Source: Eremophila alpestris peregrina (Eukaryota > Chordata > Aves > Passeriformes > Alaudidae). Taken from it: DNA of 64,000 nt. The notes under the pieces are model-generated. The model was not told where the DNA came from, made no database searches, and saw nothing but the letters and a program-made list of their open reading frames with translations. The DNA lies in contig WMCF01000007.1 of NCBI GenBank assembly GCA_009792885.1, positions 3,946,500-4,010,499 on the forward strand, written 5' to 3'. Each line of letters starts with the position of its first letter. Positions within the stretch are counted from its first letter, which is position 1. Of the stretch, positions 49,916 through 63,615 are shown piece by piece. The position numbers and the translations under genes are program-made.

Positions 49916-52900
49916 ATAATGAATGTTTGCTCCCGAATGTAGACATGCTCCAGGGGAGGAAAAAAGTCACCATAAAAAAGGACAGTACTTTACTTCGACT
50001 GAGGTTACTCTTTGCTTCAGCAGCTTTGCTACTTTAAAATACTGTCTTAAAAAATATACATATGTACTTTGTTGAGTAAGTGATGTAAATCAATCTCACC
50101 TTAGTCAGTAGAAGACTTTCATTAATTTAGTAGACTCAGGATCATGTTCCAATCTTAATGTTGCTTAACTGAGCCCCTTAAAGAGGTGATAATTATGGAA
50201 AAAAAGTATAGAAATAGAATATACATTTCTTTAAGAAAATGATTTTTTTCCAGTTTGTTGTATCACCTACAGATTATTAGTATGAATAATGAAGCACATA
50301 TGCACTCATTAAAAATTAGCATTAACTATTATGTTATGCCTGGATATGTCTGCATATACCAATCTCATTGTCTCCTGTGGGAGTGATCAATATACACTGA
50401 ATAACATAATTCGGTCCCTTCTAATTTATGTTGCAGTAACACAATACTGTAAACCAGAGAAGTTGTTTTGTCATTGTTAATAACATTCTGTTTTGATTTA
50501 GGCATGCTTAATTCTGATCATTTCTGATCCATTGACCTGGGCAGAAATGAAATACACTTATGAGAAAGAAAGAAAGTTTTCATCTTAATCACTCAAGCAC
50601 AGCCATCTCTGGCTTTCCTTCTTTACTACCACATCAATTTTAGTCAGATAAAAAATTTAACTAGTTCAATGCACAGGAATTACTATGAGAGAAAAAACAG
50701 AATTGTAAAATCACAAATTTAGAAGCAATGATTGTATTTTTTGTGGATTTTTAGAAATTATTTCAGTTAATCTGCAAAGACAGAGTGGATGGAATACCTG
50801 CAGTAAAGTCCAAATACCGGGCTTTTTGTGACTGGTTTATATTAAGAGATCTTAGAATGTTTCCCTGATGGGACTGGTTGGAATTTGTGTCTTACACATG
50901 CTTATACATACTACTGATACCTTATAAATAAAGAGCAATAGTCTCAGTCAAGAAAAGCATTGTCCCTAAGCAGGGATGCTAATTTACAAAGTCCAATTAG
51001 GTACCATGAAATAGATGGACAGAAAATTGTCCTTGAAGTCAAGCATGGCTGTATTTTCTCTTGTGATTTGGGAGATTTACTCTTAGCAAGTAAATTGGTG
51101 ATATTCATTGTTAATTGTTTTCTGTGTATCTCCCACCATGCTGTCATGGGCTGTTTGCTAGTTTATGAGTTTAGCTAGCACTACCACATAAACCTTAGCA
51201 CACACCTGCAGAAATTCTTTGGTCATGACAGACTGCATGAGCAAAAGATTTGGGTGATCTCTGAGGTCTTAACAGCCTTCAGCTCCATCACTCTTGATAT
51301 CACTATGTGCTTATTATATTGATTTTTTTTTTTCTTTTGCAAGGAAGCAAATACATTTATTTTGAAAAAAATAAATAGCAAAATAATCTCTTAGCAAGTC
51401 TTAACAGTACATCAATCTGATGTAGTTTTTGGGCTGACCAGATTTTCAGAGTATTTTATTTGCGTTTTGTTGATTAGCAAAATCTTTATTTCTAGTCACC
51501 TTGCCACTGTTGTTTAGAAATGTGTTTTTGAAAATGGAATTGATTTTTTATTAAGAAGCCTTTGCTTTCAGCTGTGGATAAGCCAAATTGACACAGAATA
51601 TTCTTAAAGCATATGCAGGGGATTGTCTGAATTGCTAAGCTGTCTTCTCAGGTACTTTGCTAATGTGGCATTGATCAATCTACAGATCCCAAACTGTAGA
51701 GAAGTGATAGGAATATTGGCCACAGATGCATCACAGACCAGAAAGATAAATTGTTTGGGTTGTCTTTTTGCAACTTTAAGGTCACAATTCATTCATCTTG
51801 TTACTTTTCTGTATCCCTTTAGTGGCTTCAATTGTAGGATTAAATATTGAATGGTGGCAGATCATTCAATATATGGCTCTTCTACCTTGGCATTAGAAGG
51901 CTTCTCATGCTTAAAATGGAACATTGTGCACACAGAATGCCAAAGGTGGTCGTGCTGATGATCTATTCTGTAAGATTAATCCCACAACAACATTATCAGG
52001 CAATTCTTAACACATTGATTTATTCCTGATATGACACTTCTGAAACAAATGGATAAATGCTTGGCATATACTCAGCATCCTAGGAGGGATAATGTGGAAT
52101 TGAAGCTTCTACAGAAAAGATCCATATTTAAAATTAACCCCCTAAAAGCTTAGTCAGGAAAATTTTAGACTGAAATTCATGGCCACTCATACAAAAATGG
52201 TCTGTAAGAATCAAGAACGAGATAAGAGAGAGGATTCTTCCCCAAAGACCAGATCTTGGTCTGCAGATTTGCCACACACCTTGTGTACAGTAATAGTTGT
52301 GCCATTATACATTTCAAGTAGAGAAATGCTTCATGTTTCATGTTGTAGTGCCCCTGGCTTCCCTCAGAAAGGCTCCTCTCTGCCCCCCTGCCAGGCTCTG
52401 CTCCAAATCCCCCAGGGAGGTGCAACATCCCTTGAAGACCTTTGTCATACAGCTCTCCTCTTACAGCTGGTGAGCAAGGGCAGGCTTTGCAAGGCTTTTC
52501 TTTAGTCTTCTGCACTGGTGAAAGGAGCCAGAGAATTTTGCCTCCAATGATTGTTACTTGTACAAACTGCATAAACACCTTCTATGCCTTCAAAGAATAT
52601 TGCATATGGAATGTGAAAAGCAGCACAGCTGTTGAAGGTGGGTGCATTTACAGGTTTTCCAACTAGTAATACAGTTGTAGTACAAACCACCTAAAGGAAG
52701 TTCTATTGATTCTAGCTTTAAAGCTGTTTTCTGTAAGGTTTCAAAATTGGCATTATATTTTGTATGTTAAGGGGTTTTTTGTTAAATCTGCCTGCAAATT
52801 GAGAAAGCTCATGGATTTCAAAAGCACATGATAACTTAAGCAGGTAAATGTAGTTTTGCTTTTTCAAATTATATCTAATGATTAAATATGTGTTACATAC

Positions 52901-55900
52901 GAGTTTGGACAAAAGTGAGATCCGGTTTCAGTCCTGCATCTGACTTTTGATTTCTCTGTCAGTGGGTGGAATCCAAAGCCTCAGGTTAGGTGCCTGCACT
53001 TCCGAACAGTGTGTCAATATGCTGCCTGTACAGATGTCTTACACTGATATTCACAAAAGGCTGAGCCATCAGCATCACTCATGTAGCCAAGAAGTTGCTG
53101 CAGAAGTAATATCCAGGGAGGAATGCATGCCCAGGGCTGTAAGGTGACACCTGAACATTTACATTTATAATAAAGGACTTTTTCCTTTGTATCTAAGAGT
53201 TCCAAGCCTATCTACGCTTCCTTGCAAAATTAGAAGGAAGTGCCCTCTCTGATTTTGTCTTTAATCATCCCTCAAGAATGACCACAGGTTATTGACACAT
53301 AGATACATAAATGTAATATAGGTGTACATTAAAGCCATCTGTTTCCAAAATTATTTGAACCCAGGTATCTCATTTAATAAAGAACTTTTGAGACTCCTGG
53401 AGTGTCAGTTCTCCTGCCAGCCATCCAGGTTTGATATGAATATGGAGGAATCTGTTACAAGTGCCACATGTGACTAAAAGTTTCTTAGGCAAGAGAGAAC
53501 AGTTTTAACAAAGAAGGCTGACAGAAACCTGCCCAAAGATGTCCAGTGTGGTAGTCAGCCCATTTTTTGGGAGCACATTTCTTGGAAGTCAGAGATACAT
53601 TTTTTAAACACTTTCATAATCAAATCCTCACCAAGCACCATTCTTGTGCCATGGAATGACAGAAGGATCCTCTCATTCACTTGTTTATGATGCAGTTTGT
53701 CTGTATCCAGAAGTGAAGCACACTCCTTGTGACTTTTCAAAACATAAGTTTGCCTTGTTAAATGGATGAGCTTAGTGGCAACAGCTGACTAGAGATGTTA
53801 GGACAAAATTGTTTCTGAGATTTATTCAATCATCAATTTGGCTTGTGGTCCTAAGTATTGAAAACCATACGCTAATGCAATTTGGGTTCTTAGATGGGTG
53901 TTTTTTATCATGTTGCATTTATATAAATATTAAGATGCATGAATTCTTCTTGTCTGTCTGCCAAAACTTCATCTGGATATGGTTAATAGACTCTATAGCT
54001 ACTGTTCATGTGCTAATGTCTGCAAATATTCAGGCTAGCTAACAAGACTATTGCTTTCTTTGCAGTTTCTTCTTGTAAGTGATTCTTTAAACTGCCCATC
54101 TTAATACATTCGGATTTTAAATATCTGTTGAAATGAATAACTTGAATCGAGAGCTGAAGCTTTTCAATATTCAACTTTTTTTCTTAATGCTAGTAAAATG
54201 TTTCTGTTTTATGCAGCACTTTTTACAGTTTGTTTTAATCTGGTAATTTGTTTATTTCTAGAGCCAGTATAATAAAAAGCTTACTTAGCAATGATTTTTT
54301 ATTGGAAATAGTGTGTAGGAAATGCTCTACAGCTGACCATTTGAAAATGTAACCTCTGTGTGAATAGTTGTCTCTAGTTATGAAAAATTGCCATCCTGAT
54401 TCCTCTGAATTTTGTGACAAGTTATTATATTCAGTGTTCAGGTTTGTTACAAGAATCACAAATGGTCTTGAACATAGAATTAAAAATATACATATATTAT
54501 TTGGACTTTTTTTTCTTCAGACTTATTTGTACCAAAGGGATATTTTAATTAGTTTTGCTGCTGTTCACATTATAATATCATCAAAGTCAAAATGAAATAC
54601 GACCATAAGGTCCTTTTTGGACATCAAGAGTCTGTTCCAGTATTTGTGCTGTATATTTTTTTTGTACTATCCACCTATCATCATGCAAGATTCTTTTTGA
54701 TCTCACAGAGAGTTAGACATAAGAATTACCTGCAGTGATGTAGTAATTCAGATTCAAAAGCAAAATTTCTCCTTGGTGTTTGAAATAGTTTTTTTGGAAT
54801 ATCTTCTGTTACAATTACAGTCCATATGAGGACATTCTTAGATAGCTACATGTGATCCCTAAGTGCATGCTTAACTCTAACATAGATTGCAGACAAATTG
54901 CTGCATAGGTGTCATGGTGTAGACACCACAAATTTTAATGAAATTCTCTTTTTTTTTTAATTGGTGAAAATGTTTCTCCTGGGCTTGAAGATGAAATAGC
55001 AAAAATGAGAAAATCAGCCTGTTACACTCTGAAATCTACAGGATGATAAAATCACCAATTAATAGAAAAAATGACTGGATTGGCTTTCCTTATTTTAAAA
55101 AAATAAATGTTGACTTTTCTGCTTAAAAGATATTTAATAGGATCATTTTGTTTTTGTAGAATTTTTTTTGGCACTGTAAAATTAAGAACTTCTTTCTCAA
55201 ATACTCACTGGCTTTATATTCTGTTGTTTCATTTTTTGCCTGTTAGATTGGCATAAAATTCGAGGTGCAATTCTGGAGGTGAAAGGCATCACTGGCCTGG
55301 AGATTTTGACTTCTGATATATATGAATATATGAACCAACACCCCTCTTTTGATAAGCAATATATGTGACCCATGACAGGCAGCTTGCTGTTCTGATGGAG
55401 CAGAATATTACAGCTAGAGCATGGAGGCTTCTGCTCCACTGGACTTGGAATAGATTAGTAAAATATTCTCCCAGCTTGAAGGGTTTTACTGTGGGGTTTT
55501 TTTCCCCATGATGGATAATAGGTAAACTCGTATGCAAGTTTATTGCAAGATTCCTTTGAGATCCCTAGCTTTTTATGAATGGAAAGGTCATTTATAAATC
55601 TTCAACATCATTGTATTTTATTACTTTTCCCACAGGACAAGATCAGTGTGTTTTCTGTTAAGAGACTACAATCAGATTTTACAACCACACAGATTTAATG
55701 TTGTACATATTACTTGTGTTCAGTAACTGAAGACTCTGTAATGAAAAATACTTTTGATTTCAGCCCATGGAGGTCTCTTTTATTCATACCTTAAAAACTT
55801 CAAACCAGAACACAGACTTTAACAAGGCCAGGAGCCTTCAATGCTAAGTTACTGATGCAGGGTCAATCTTTGCCTAGACTGTGGTTTTCTGTAATGCTAA

Positions 55901-56440
55901 AAACTTCTATAGAGTTCTCTCTGAAACATTTGATATTTCTTTGTCAAAGTCACCTTTAGGTCCGCTATTAGTAGATCTTTATTGGAACTATAGGGTGGTC
56001 ATAATGATGCTTGGTTTGGTCACTTAATTATTGTATTTGTATTTGCTGAATCTCACTCCTTTGGGTATAACACATCCTTTAGTCACCATAACATCTAGTT
56101 TGTTATCATCTATTTTGAAAGCATTAATGTTAAGTAGAAAAATCTTTACACAGAGGAAGTCCAGGACTTGTATGGCCACAAACTGAATTTGTTATTGCAA
56201 CATAAAATGTCAGTTAGTAAATTTGAGAGTTAAAGCCATAAAAACAGCTCTGTGATCTGATGGAGAGATTCAGCATCAGGCACTGAAACCCTTCAAGCAA
56301 TTTTCTTCTGGTTTAAAGCTCTAAGGGCAACTTGGATTTTTTTTTTTTTTTTAGTAAGGCATGATAGCAAACTCCATCCCTGTATTTGCATTATCACTGT
56401 CTCCAGAACCCCCACTCTCAGTCTCACACCAGAAGAGACA

Positions 56441-56488
56441 CCATTTCCAACTACAGAGCTCTCAGTCAGCCATTTCCAACTGCAGAGC
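56441..56488 (+). repeat. Direct repeat pair, 19 bp, one mismatch, period 29
   Basis: CCATTTCCAACTACAGAGC at 56441-56459 recurs at 56470-56488 with G for A at one position. CTCTCAGTC also precedes or follows each copy, suggesting a slightly larger tandem duplication. Confidence 0.75.
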
Positions 56489-58860
56489 ATTTGATCATCA
56501 TTGAAAGGAGCATCACTAAAGGTTAAAAGCAGTTTCCCAAAATCTTGGGGAAAGGCATGGGAGTAGAATGAGTTCCTCATCACAGAGTATTTTGCATATT
56601 GGAGAGGAAGAAATCTTTCCATATTTCAAATCAGACAATTAATGAGAACCCCAAATAGGTCTGAGAATGCTTCTAAAAGGCTTGTGTGAAACATGTTCTC
56701 TAGCATGCAGCTGTATCAATGACAAATTCCATGTTTTGCATTTTTTACATAAAAGAGAATGGTTCAAATGCTTTCAAAGTCCAAGGTGCAGGACTGTATT
56801 CCTACCTCAAGGGAATGTTAAACTCTGAGTAGTGAAGTGTCTCACACGTATCAGTGTGGCAAAAACGTGCAGTTCAAACTCATGGTGTTTTCTCTTAAAC
56901 TAATAGTTATTTTTGTCAGTTGTGTGCAGCTGTGTGGAGTACCAACTTCTCTGTAAAGCATTCAGTGGCCCATCTAAGAGGCTGAGATTTTTAGATTCAG
57001 CTCAGTGTGTAGTGTTGGAAACAAATGTTGGGTAGCTCTATCATATTAGCATTTAATTGGAACATAAGTAGGACTCTTAATATACTTTACCAGAAGCATC
57101 AAATTGGTGTATTGACACCATTCTAGTGTGCTCAGCCTGCACAAGATGATATTTTTGGAAACTGTGTAACACAGTCTATTGTCCAAAGAGAAGTGAATCT
57201 GCTGTTTTCACAGTGGGGTCTGTTATTTCGCTAGGTGGTACAGTGGTTCCTTGTTCATTTGTTAGTGTTCTAAGACAAGTTGATTTACCCTGAAGGGAGA
57301 GCATTATGGGTCTGTAGTATATTTAATAGGTTCAGAAACATTGCCTTATCATGTACAAAATCTAGTAGCCCTTTTCTCTGAGAGGTGTCTCCAATTTTTG
57401 TGTCAAAGTTTTGTAAGCACTGGGGGTAGATGAAGTTCTTGTAAGTACTCACAGAAGATCGTTTTGGTAAGACATTCTGTAGCTAAATGATTTTGAGGCA
57501 TAGTTTTAGGGGTAGTATTGGCAATGAGAGTACAATGAGATCAAGGCAATTGTCAGTTGGCAAAGAAAAAAAATTGTGTTATTCAAGAAATTATCACAAG
57601 TGACAGTATTTGATAAGGAAAAAAAGAACTGTTTTTCTTCCTCCTGTGCATTTTCCAGTTTGTTGTCATCTAGCAATAGACTAGTTTTGTTTTCTTTCAA
57701 ATGCCTGAACTCCACCTTGCACACAGACACATGCCTGTACTGGTTTTTCCTAGTGAGTATCTTGAATAGACAGGGTATGCCTTTTTGGAGAGTCCGGAGA
57801 ATTACTGTCCATATTCCCCTGAAAATAACATGGTGCACTCTCTGAATAAGGATTGCTGGCATTCCTGAGAAGGTGCGGGATAAAATATATCTATTGTGTA
57901 TCTGTTTGAAGAAATCCATGATTCCTCTAGTTTGCAGTTCATGTCTCCTTTCTTGTTAGAACCCTCACTGTCAATATGGGCAGGTATACAGTGGGTTATT
58001 ATATTGCAAATGTGGAAGTTTTTTGTTCTCTCTGGTATTTGTTCGTGTTGTTGCACAGAGATGAATATGGGAGCAAAAGAGAAATGACATTGTGCGTCAC
58101 AGCTTAGTTTGTATGTTAGTTGCCATCAGATTTCTTCCTCTTCTTTTACTCTCTCTTTCCCTTCCTACATACTAGTGAAATTTAAAATTGTTGTCTGGGG
58201 AGTTTGCTAGGGAATGGAGCAACTTTACATGTGAACCAGACTCCAAGTTCATGAAAGTTCAGGCATGTAGTGACCGTGTAAACTCTGTCCAAAGCTAGTT
58301 CAGCGCCTTCTGTGCGTTGTTCATCAGTGTGCTGTAATAAGACAATGTTAGCAGGGTTCCTCCTTAACACTCCCTCGCCCTAGGTAAGGTCTGTTTCAGC
58401 TCTGGTTTTACAATTCTCTTTTCTCAGAGTCAAGTTGTAATAAAGCCAGCCAAGGCTTTCTCACCTATTTCAGCCGTTTCTGTGATGTACCCCTCAGGAC
58501 TGCTGATTCCACTCGGCAGTCTGCGCTTTTCAATTACTGGCCACAGATGACTTTTAAGAGAGCTGGCAAAGCTAACCAAGAAAATTAAGCCTGGCAAGAT
58601 TAAATTTGCTGTAGAGAAATCTTCATCTTCACAGGAAAATTCTTACAGGCTCTCTGAAGGAAAAAAAAAAGAAAAATCAATTAAAAAGGCTGAAAACTAC
58701 ACATACCTTCTTGAAAAATGACTTTTATATCATGATAGTTCAAAAAAAATCATTGGTCTATAACCACCAGAATGTACCAGCCTTTGGAAAGTGGAAGAAA
58801 AGCGTCCTTAGTATGTTATTAGAGTTACATTTATCACAGTTACATAGGTTTCTTCATTCT

Positions 58861-58889
58861 ATATGAATTCATGTCAGCTGAATTCATAT
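58861..58889. repeat. Inverted repeat, 11-bp perfect stem, 7-base loop
   Basis: ATATGAATTCA at 58861-58871 pairs exactly with TGAATTCATAT at 58879-58889, loop TGTCAGC. Each arm includes ATGAATTCAT-like sequence resembling octamer/POU half-sites (ATTCAT, ATGAAT). No function assigned. Confidence 0.75.
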
Positions 58890-61800
58890 TCACTAAATGT
58901 TAGCTTGTTCTGAAATTGAGTAGCACATTGGTGCATCTGATGTCTTAAGGTGAGACACTGTGTATCTGAAACATGCTTTGTCTCCCTTGCCCTTTCCCAG
59001 GTGCAGGTCTCTCATTCTTAAAATGATGAATATAAGGACTGCTGCTTTATTTCAAAGCATTTGTATAGCTATTGTGCATGTGGTAGTGGGCTTATGGAGT
59101 GTATCCTTTGGATGCTTCTGAACTAGTGACAAGGACAGATTTTATATTTTTCCATTTGTTGTTTCCACAAGTTGTCTCTGAGCTATTATTACAAAATAAA
59201 AGAACATATTTTGACAGCAAGGGTGCAGGAAGTGCAGCTTGCAGCTTACAGCAGAGCTGTAGTATTTTGCCCTAACAGTCTAGAAAATTACATTCCCAGA
59301 AATCAGCAAGTGTAGTCAGAATGCAATTTGCCTACCTATAGAAAGCTCTGCAGTTGTTTTTTTCAACAGCTGGCAGCCTGCAGGCCTGAATCATTATGTC
59401 CTTTTCCCTTCCTTTGTCCCTTGGGCCTGAGCTGCCTTGCTTGGAGAGCCTCACTCAGTAACACCCTGTTTGTACCTGCTTATTCACTGGCTCCACCAGC
59501 ATTAGCCACCAAAGGCTCTTGTCCACCATGCTGCTGATTATCCTGTTTATATTTATGGCTGAATTTAACTGAGGGAACTACAAATTGAACTGGAGATACC
59601 CTCAGACACGTCTGCCTATAACTCCTGAAATATGTGAAGTGGTCATTGCAAGACTGTATAAAGTACCAAGAGAGACATCTGCAAAGCCCTGAACCATGAT
59701 CCAAATAGCAGACCCCTTCACAGCAGTTTAAATACAGGCTGTTGTAAATATAAAATCAGGTTGTATAGAATTACATTTAAAATGTTTTTCCTAAGCTGTG
59801 TTAATACAGTCTTTATTAAGTGAAATATGATTTGATATAAAAGCATTCATAGATTTTCTTCTAAATCATATATTCAGCTCTCAGGAACAGTAGATGCTTA
59901 TATATCATATAAAATAATACCTTTATTCCCCTCCTAACTAATTGGCTTTTTGTACATTCATTTTATTGTACTCAAAGTTTAATATTTAAACTGTTCAGCA
60001 TGCTAATCAATTTGTAGGAAACCAGACCTTGCTACAAGTTTTTATCATGTAATTTCATAGACCTATTTGCACCTAGTTAATATTTTTCTTTTGTGAATCC
60101 TGTCAAATTGTCTACATTTGAAGTACTTGTAGTTCCTTAAAGGCACAGATTTCTAGTGGAGTTCCATATTGGTTAGATCTCTTACTGGCTGGTAAGTCTG
60201 GCAGCTGTTTGTTGTTTGTTTTTTTTATTGTGGTATTTAGTAGGCGGAAGATGTATGAACTGGGGCATAATTTAATTAGCCAGACTTACTTTTGAAAGCG
60301 AAAAGGATTGTTGTTTCACAACTTGGTACCATTATTCCTTTCCAAATACTGTAAGGCTCAAATTCCAGACCTAAACTTAGCAAACCGTTCTTTAAAAGAG
60401 TTCATCATACCTTCCAGGCAGTAAGTCGATGTGAAAGCATTTAAGTGACTTCCTCCTCAATAAGCCCATTATATCTGTCTCTGGCCATGGATTTGCTCTG
60501 TTAATATGTCATAGGCAGAGCAAGCAGGTTAGTAATCAGAAGGTGAAAGGTGACTTGGTGAGATGGAGCTACCTAAGCCAGACTTAATGCAAAAAGACAA
60601 AGAAAAGCAGGGAAGATGCAAAGAAGAGAGAACAATAACAGCTTTTTTCTCTGATCTGTGGAGTGCAGGTGAGGTTAAGCCTGCATTTTCCCAGCCTTTT
60701 TTGTTCCAGTTTGCCCTATTGCAGCATACCTGAAACATGGTACCATGTTCCAGCATAGGTTTTTTTGCTAGGTTCCTATCTAAAATGAAATATTTCCTTA
60801 AATCTGATTTGTGTCTGCTTCACTGTATAATTTTTAGAAGTAAACAAAGGTAGCAGTGTTTCAGAGAAAGCCGTGCAGAGACAGAGCACATTTCCCAAGG
60901 CTCAGGCAGCTTGTGCAGAGCCTGGCTGATGGATCTGTGTGTCCCACAGTGACACTCTGTAGCCGTGCCACTTTGGGTGCACAAGTCTGCCTGCATTAGC
61001 CAGGGGCTTCACCCAGACTAATAGACCTTGTCAAGAGGTACAGCACAATGCTAACATGCTTTGATGTTTTGCAGCTCAGAGGTACTTGCATACTTGCCAG
61101 GTCAGGTATTTCAGCATCTGTGTGAAGACATCCATCCTTAGATGTGTGTATAGTTTGAAAGATGTTTATATAATAAATGGAGGGAAGGCATGTCCCCATT
61201 TTACGAAACAGTAGCACATTCTTGAAAGGAACTAAGTTTTTTTGTTAAGCACAGTGGTTGTTAAACCTGGTCTGGTTTTGAAAGCAAAGAGTAATCAAAA
61301 AATTAAAAAATCAAGATATGAGTTTCAGATTCTTATTATATTTTTATTACCATAGTTACTTGCACATTGGTTGTATAGTAATTATTGTTTATGTCCCACT
61401 GATTTTACCGAGAAATGAGATTTTTTTTTCCTTAAGGAATTTACTAAAACCCAGCCTCTTAATACTCAGATAGAATGAAAAACACCCTGACCCTTTTTAT
61501 CATGTGATATAGCATTATTAAATTAGGATTCATGTAACTAGTGTCTATACTATTTTTTCAGTCATTAAAATCATTATGAGGGAATAATGCATTGTGAAAA
61601 AGCATTATAAAACAATCTGGAGCCTTTCAACTAATTTCCTTCATGTCATTTCATTCACTTTAAACCAGTTTGACATTGTCCAAGTTAACAAGTTACGCTT
61701 CTCTGTTCAGCACCTGCTGGTGGCAACCCGTAAATCAGCATCTCATCCAGAAGCATGAAAGACCTCATTAAATCTAATTTTGTGTGAGTTAACAGATCTC

Positions 61801-63579
61801 CACATTAACCCTTCCTTAAAAATAAAATATAATAAGATAGTAAAGGTCAGCCTTTTTGTATAACAGGGTTTGCTGACCACAGAGATTTTCAAGCCTGATG
61901 GCACATTTGACTGCATGGTTGTCTCATCATTTTGGCAGGGATCTGTTTGATGCCAGTGAGGAATGCTAAGACTTTATCTGTCTGAAATGTGTTAACACGT
62001 ACATTTTATATTTTTTTAAAGTAGGAAGTGAGAAGTGAAAGAGAAAAAGTATTTTTGTTTTTTTTTTGGTTTTTTTTCTCAACAGTAGTAAATCGTTGAG
62101 GTCAAATGACTATTGCTAACAATTTGTGGGGGAAGTTGCTCATCTCTTCACTCACCGAAATGCAGTACGGTCTTGCATTCTGCATTTGATTTGTGTTATA
62201 GTTTTCTTAATTTCACTAATAGATAAATACAAATAAATATATTTTGACACAATTGTAGAAGAGCTACATAAAAAAGCCATGCCTTACTTGAACATGAACT
62301 GCTAGCAGTTTAAGGAAGCAAAAAATAAGCCCATAAATGTTAATAATGTAATAACATTCAGGTGTGTCTGAAGATGAAGGGAAAATTTATTTTAAGGATA
62401 TTACTTTTTGAATGTAGGGTATAGAAACTAATGTACTTAAACAGAAATCACAAATATAATTCACCTACATTATACATAAAAGACAAATCACAAGCATTTC
62501 CAAAATTGCAAATAGGAATGTCTATAAATAAAAACACTTCAGTAATGTCAAATAAAGGTAGAAGAAAAAAGGGCAATAAACTATTAAGAAGAAAAATGAA
62601 TATGCTAAGAATGCAAATAGCATTTTGGTAGGAACATTATTACAGCAATATCTGTACTTCATAGTTTGTGTGTGTCTTATAGGGAACTACAAGCTGATTA
62701 TAAAATATGTCAAGAAACACACAGTTCACAGTGCCAATATTTGTACTAAGGTGCTTGGCAACTTATTTATAACATTGGTTAAAATTACTGTTTCACTGAA
62801 CAAACTTCATTTTTTCTTGTCATTTTTATTTCAGTTTACACAATTTAAATAGCATAAAAATTTTCCATTGAAAGAGTGCATTGTATGGCCAAGCTTGGGC
62901 TTTTCCACCTTTTTTGGCACTACCTAATAGAAAAAGGGGTTGGTTCTGAAATCATGGTGCTCAGTGTTGAACTTGATCAAGTATCTGTGACATAAAACAC
63001 CAAGGGACTCTCCAAGAACCTGCCTGTAATATCCAATAGGAAAAAAAAAAACCATATTATCATGGAGACTAAATGTTCAGTATGCCTTATGCTGACAGCA
63101 CTAAACTGATTCAGACATTAGAAAACATTATAGATATCTAAAATATTGATGCAGTAAATTCTTTATTAAACATATATTGATGGCTAAAAAAGAAGAAAAT
63201 CACTGTTAGTGTTGTCTTAGATGAGTGAACAGATTAATTTATGAGTCTTACGTAGACAAAAATGAAAACCAGGAAATATTCTCTGTATGAAAAAATATAA
63301 TGTAAAATCTCTCTTGGTAAATTAAAAACACACTTTACATGCTCAAAATAATATCAAATCCAAAACTGAAATGATGCTTTTAAGTTTGTGTTGAAGACTG
63401 CCTTAGACAGGAAACAAAGAGCCCTGTTAAATAAATCAGTTTGAGAGGATGTGTATTGAAAAACAGCTGAAGGAGACCATGATTTGGTGATAATTAGTAT
63501 GTATCAGCTAAGAAATTCAGAACACTGGAAAAGCAGAAGCAAAAATTAGGGAGAAAGCCATGACCACGAAGTTTGGTGG

Positions 63580-63615
63580 CTTTTTTTCTTTTCTTTTCTT
63601 TTTTTTTCTTTCTTT
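63580..63615. repeat. Polypyrimidine simple tract
   Basis: A (TTTTC)n-like run of T with periodic C. It is not followed by a recognisable exon, so it is not read as a splice acceptor. Confidence 0.8.

Noticed and set aside
52177..52578. 133-codon minus-strand frame with a locally GC-richer patch
   Set aside because: No recognisable domain, no exon signals, and overlapping plus-strand frames of similar length.
57506..57919. 137-codon minus-strand frame overlapping an 89-codon plus frame
   Set aside because: I considered a transposon or retrocopy remnant, but no recognisable domain or repeat end is present.
61708..61728. CTCF-like site (cagcacctgctggtggcaac region)
   Set aside because: The minus strand begins CCACCAGCAGGTG, but the core departs from the CTCF consensus by an insertion and mismatches.
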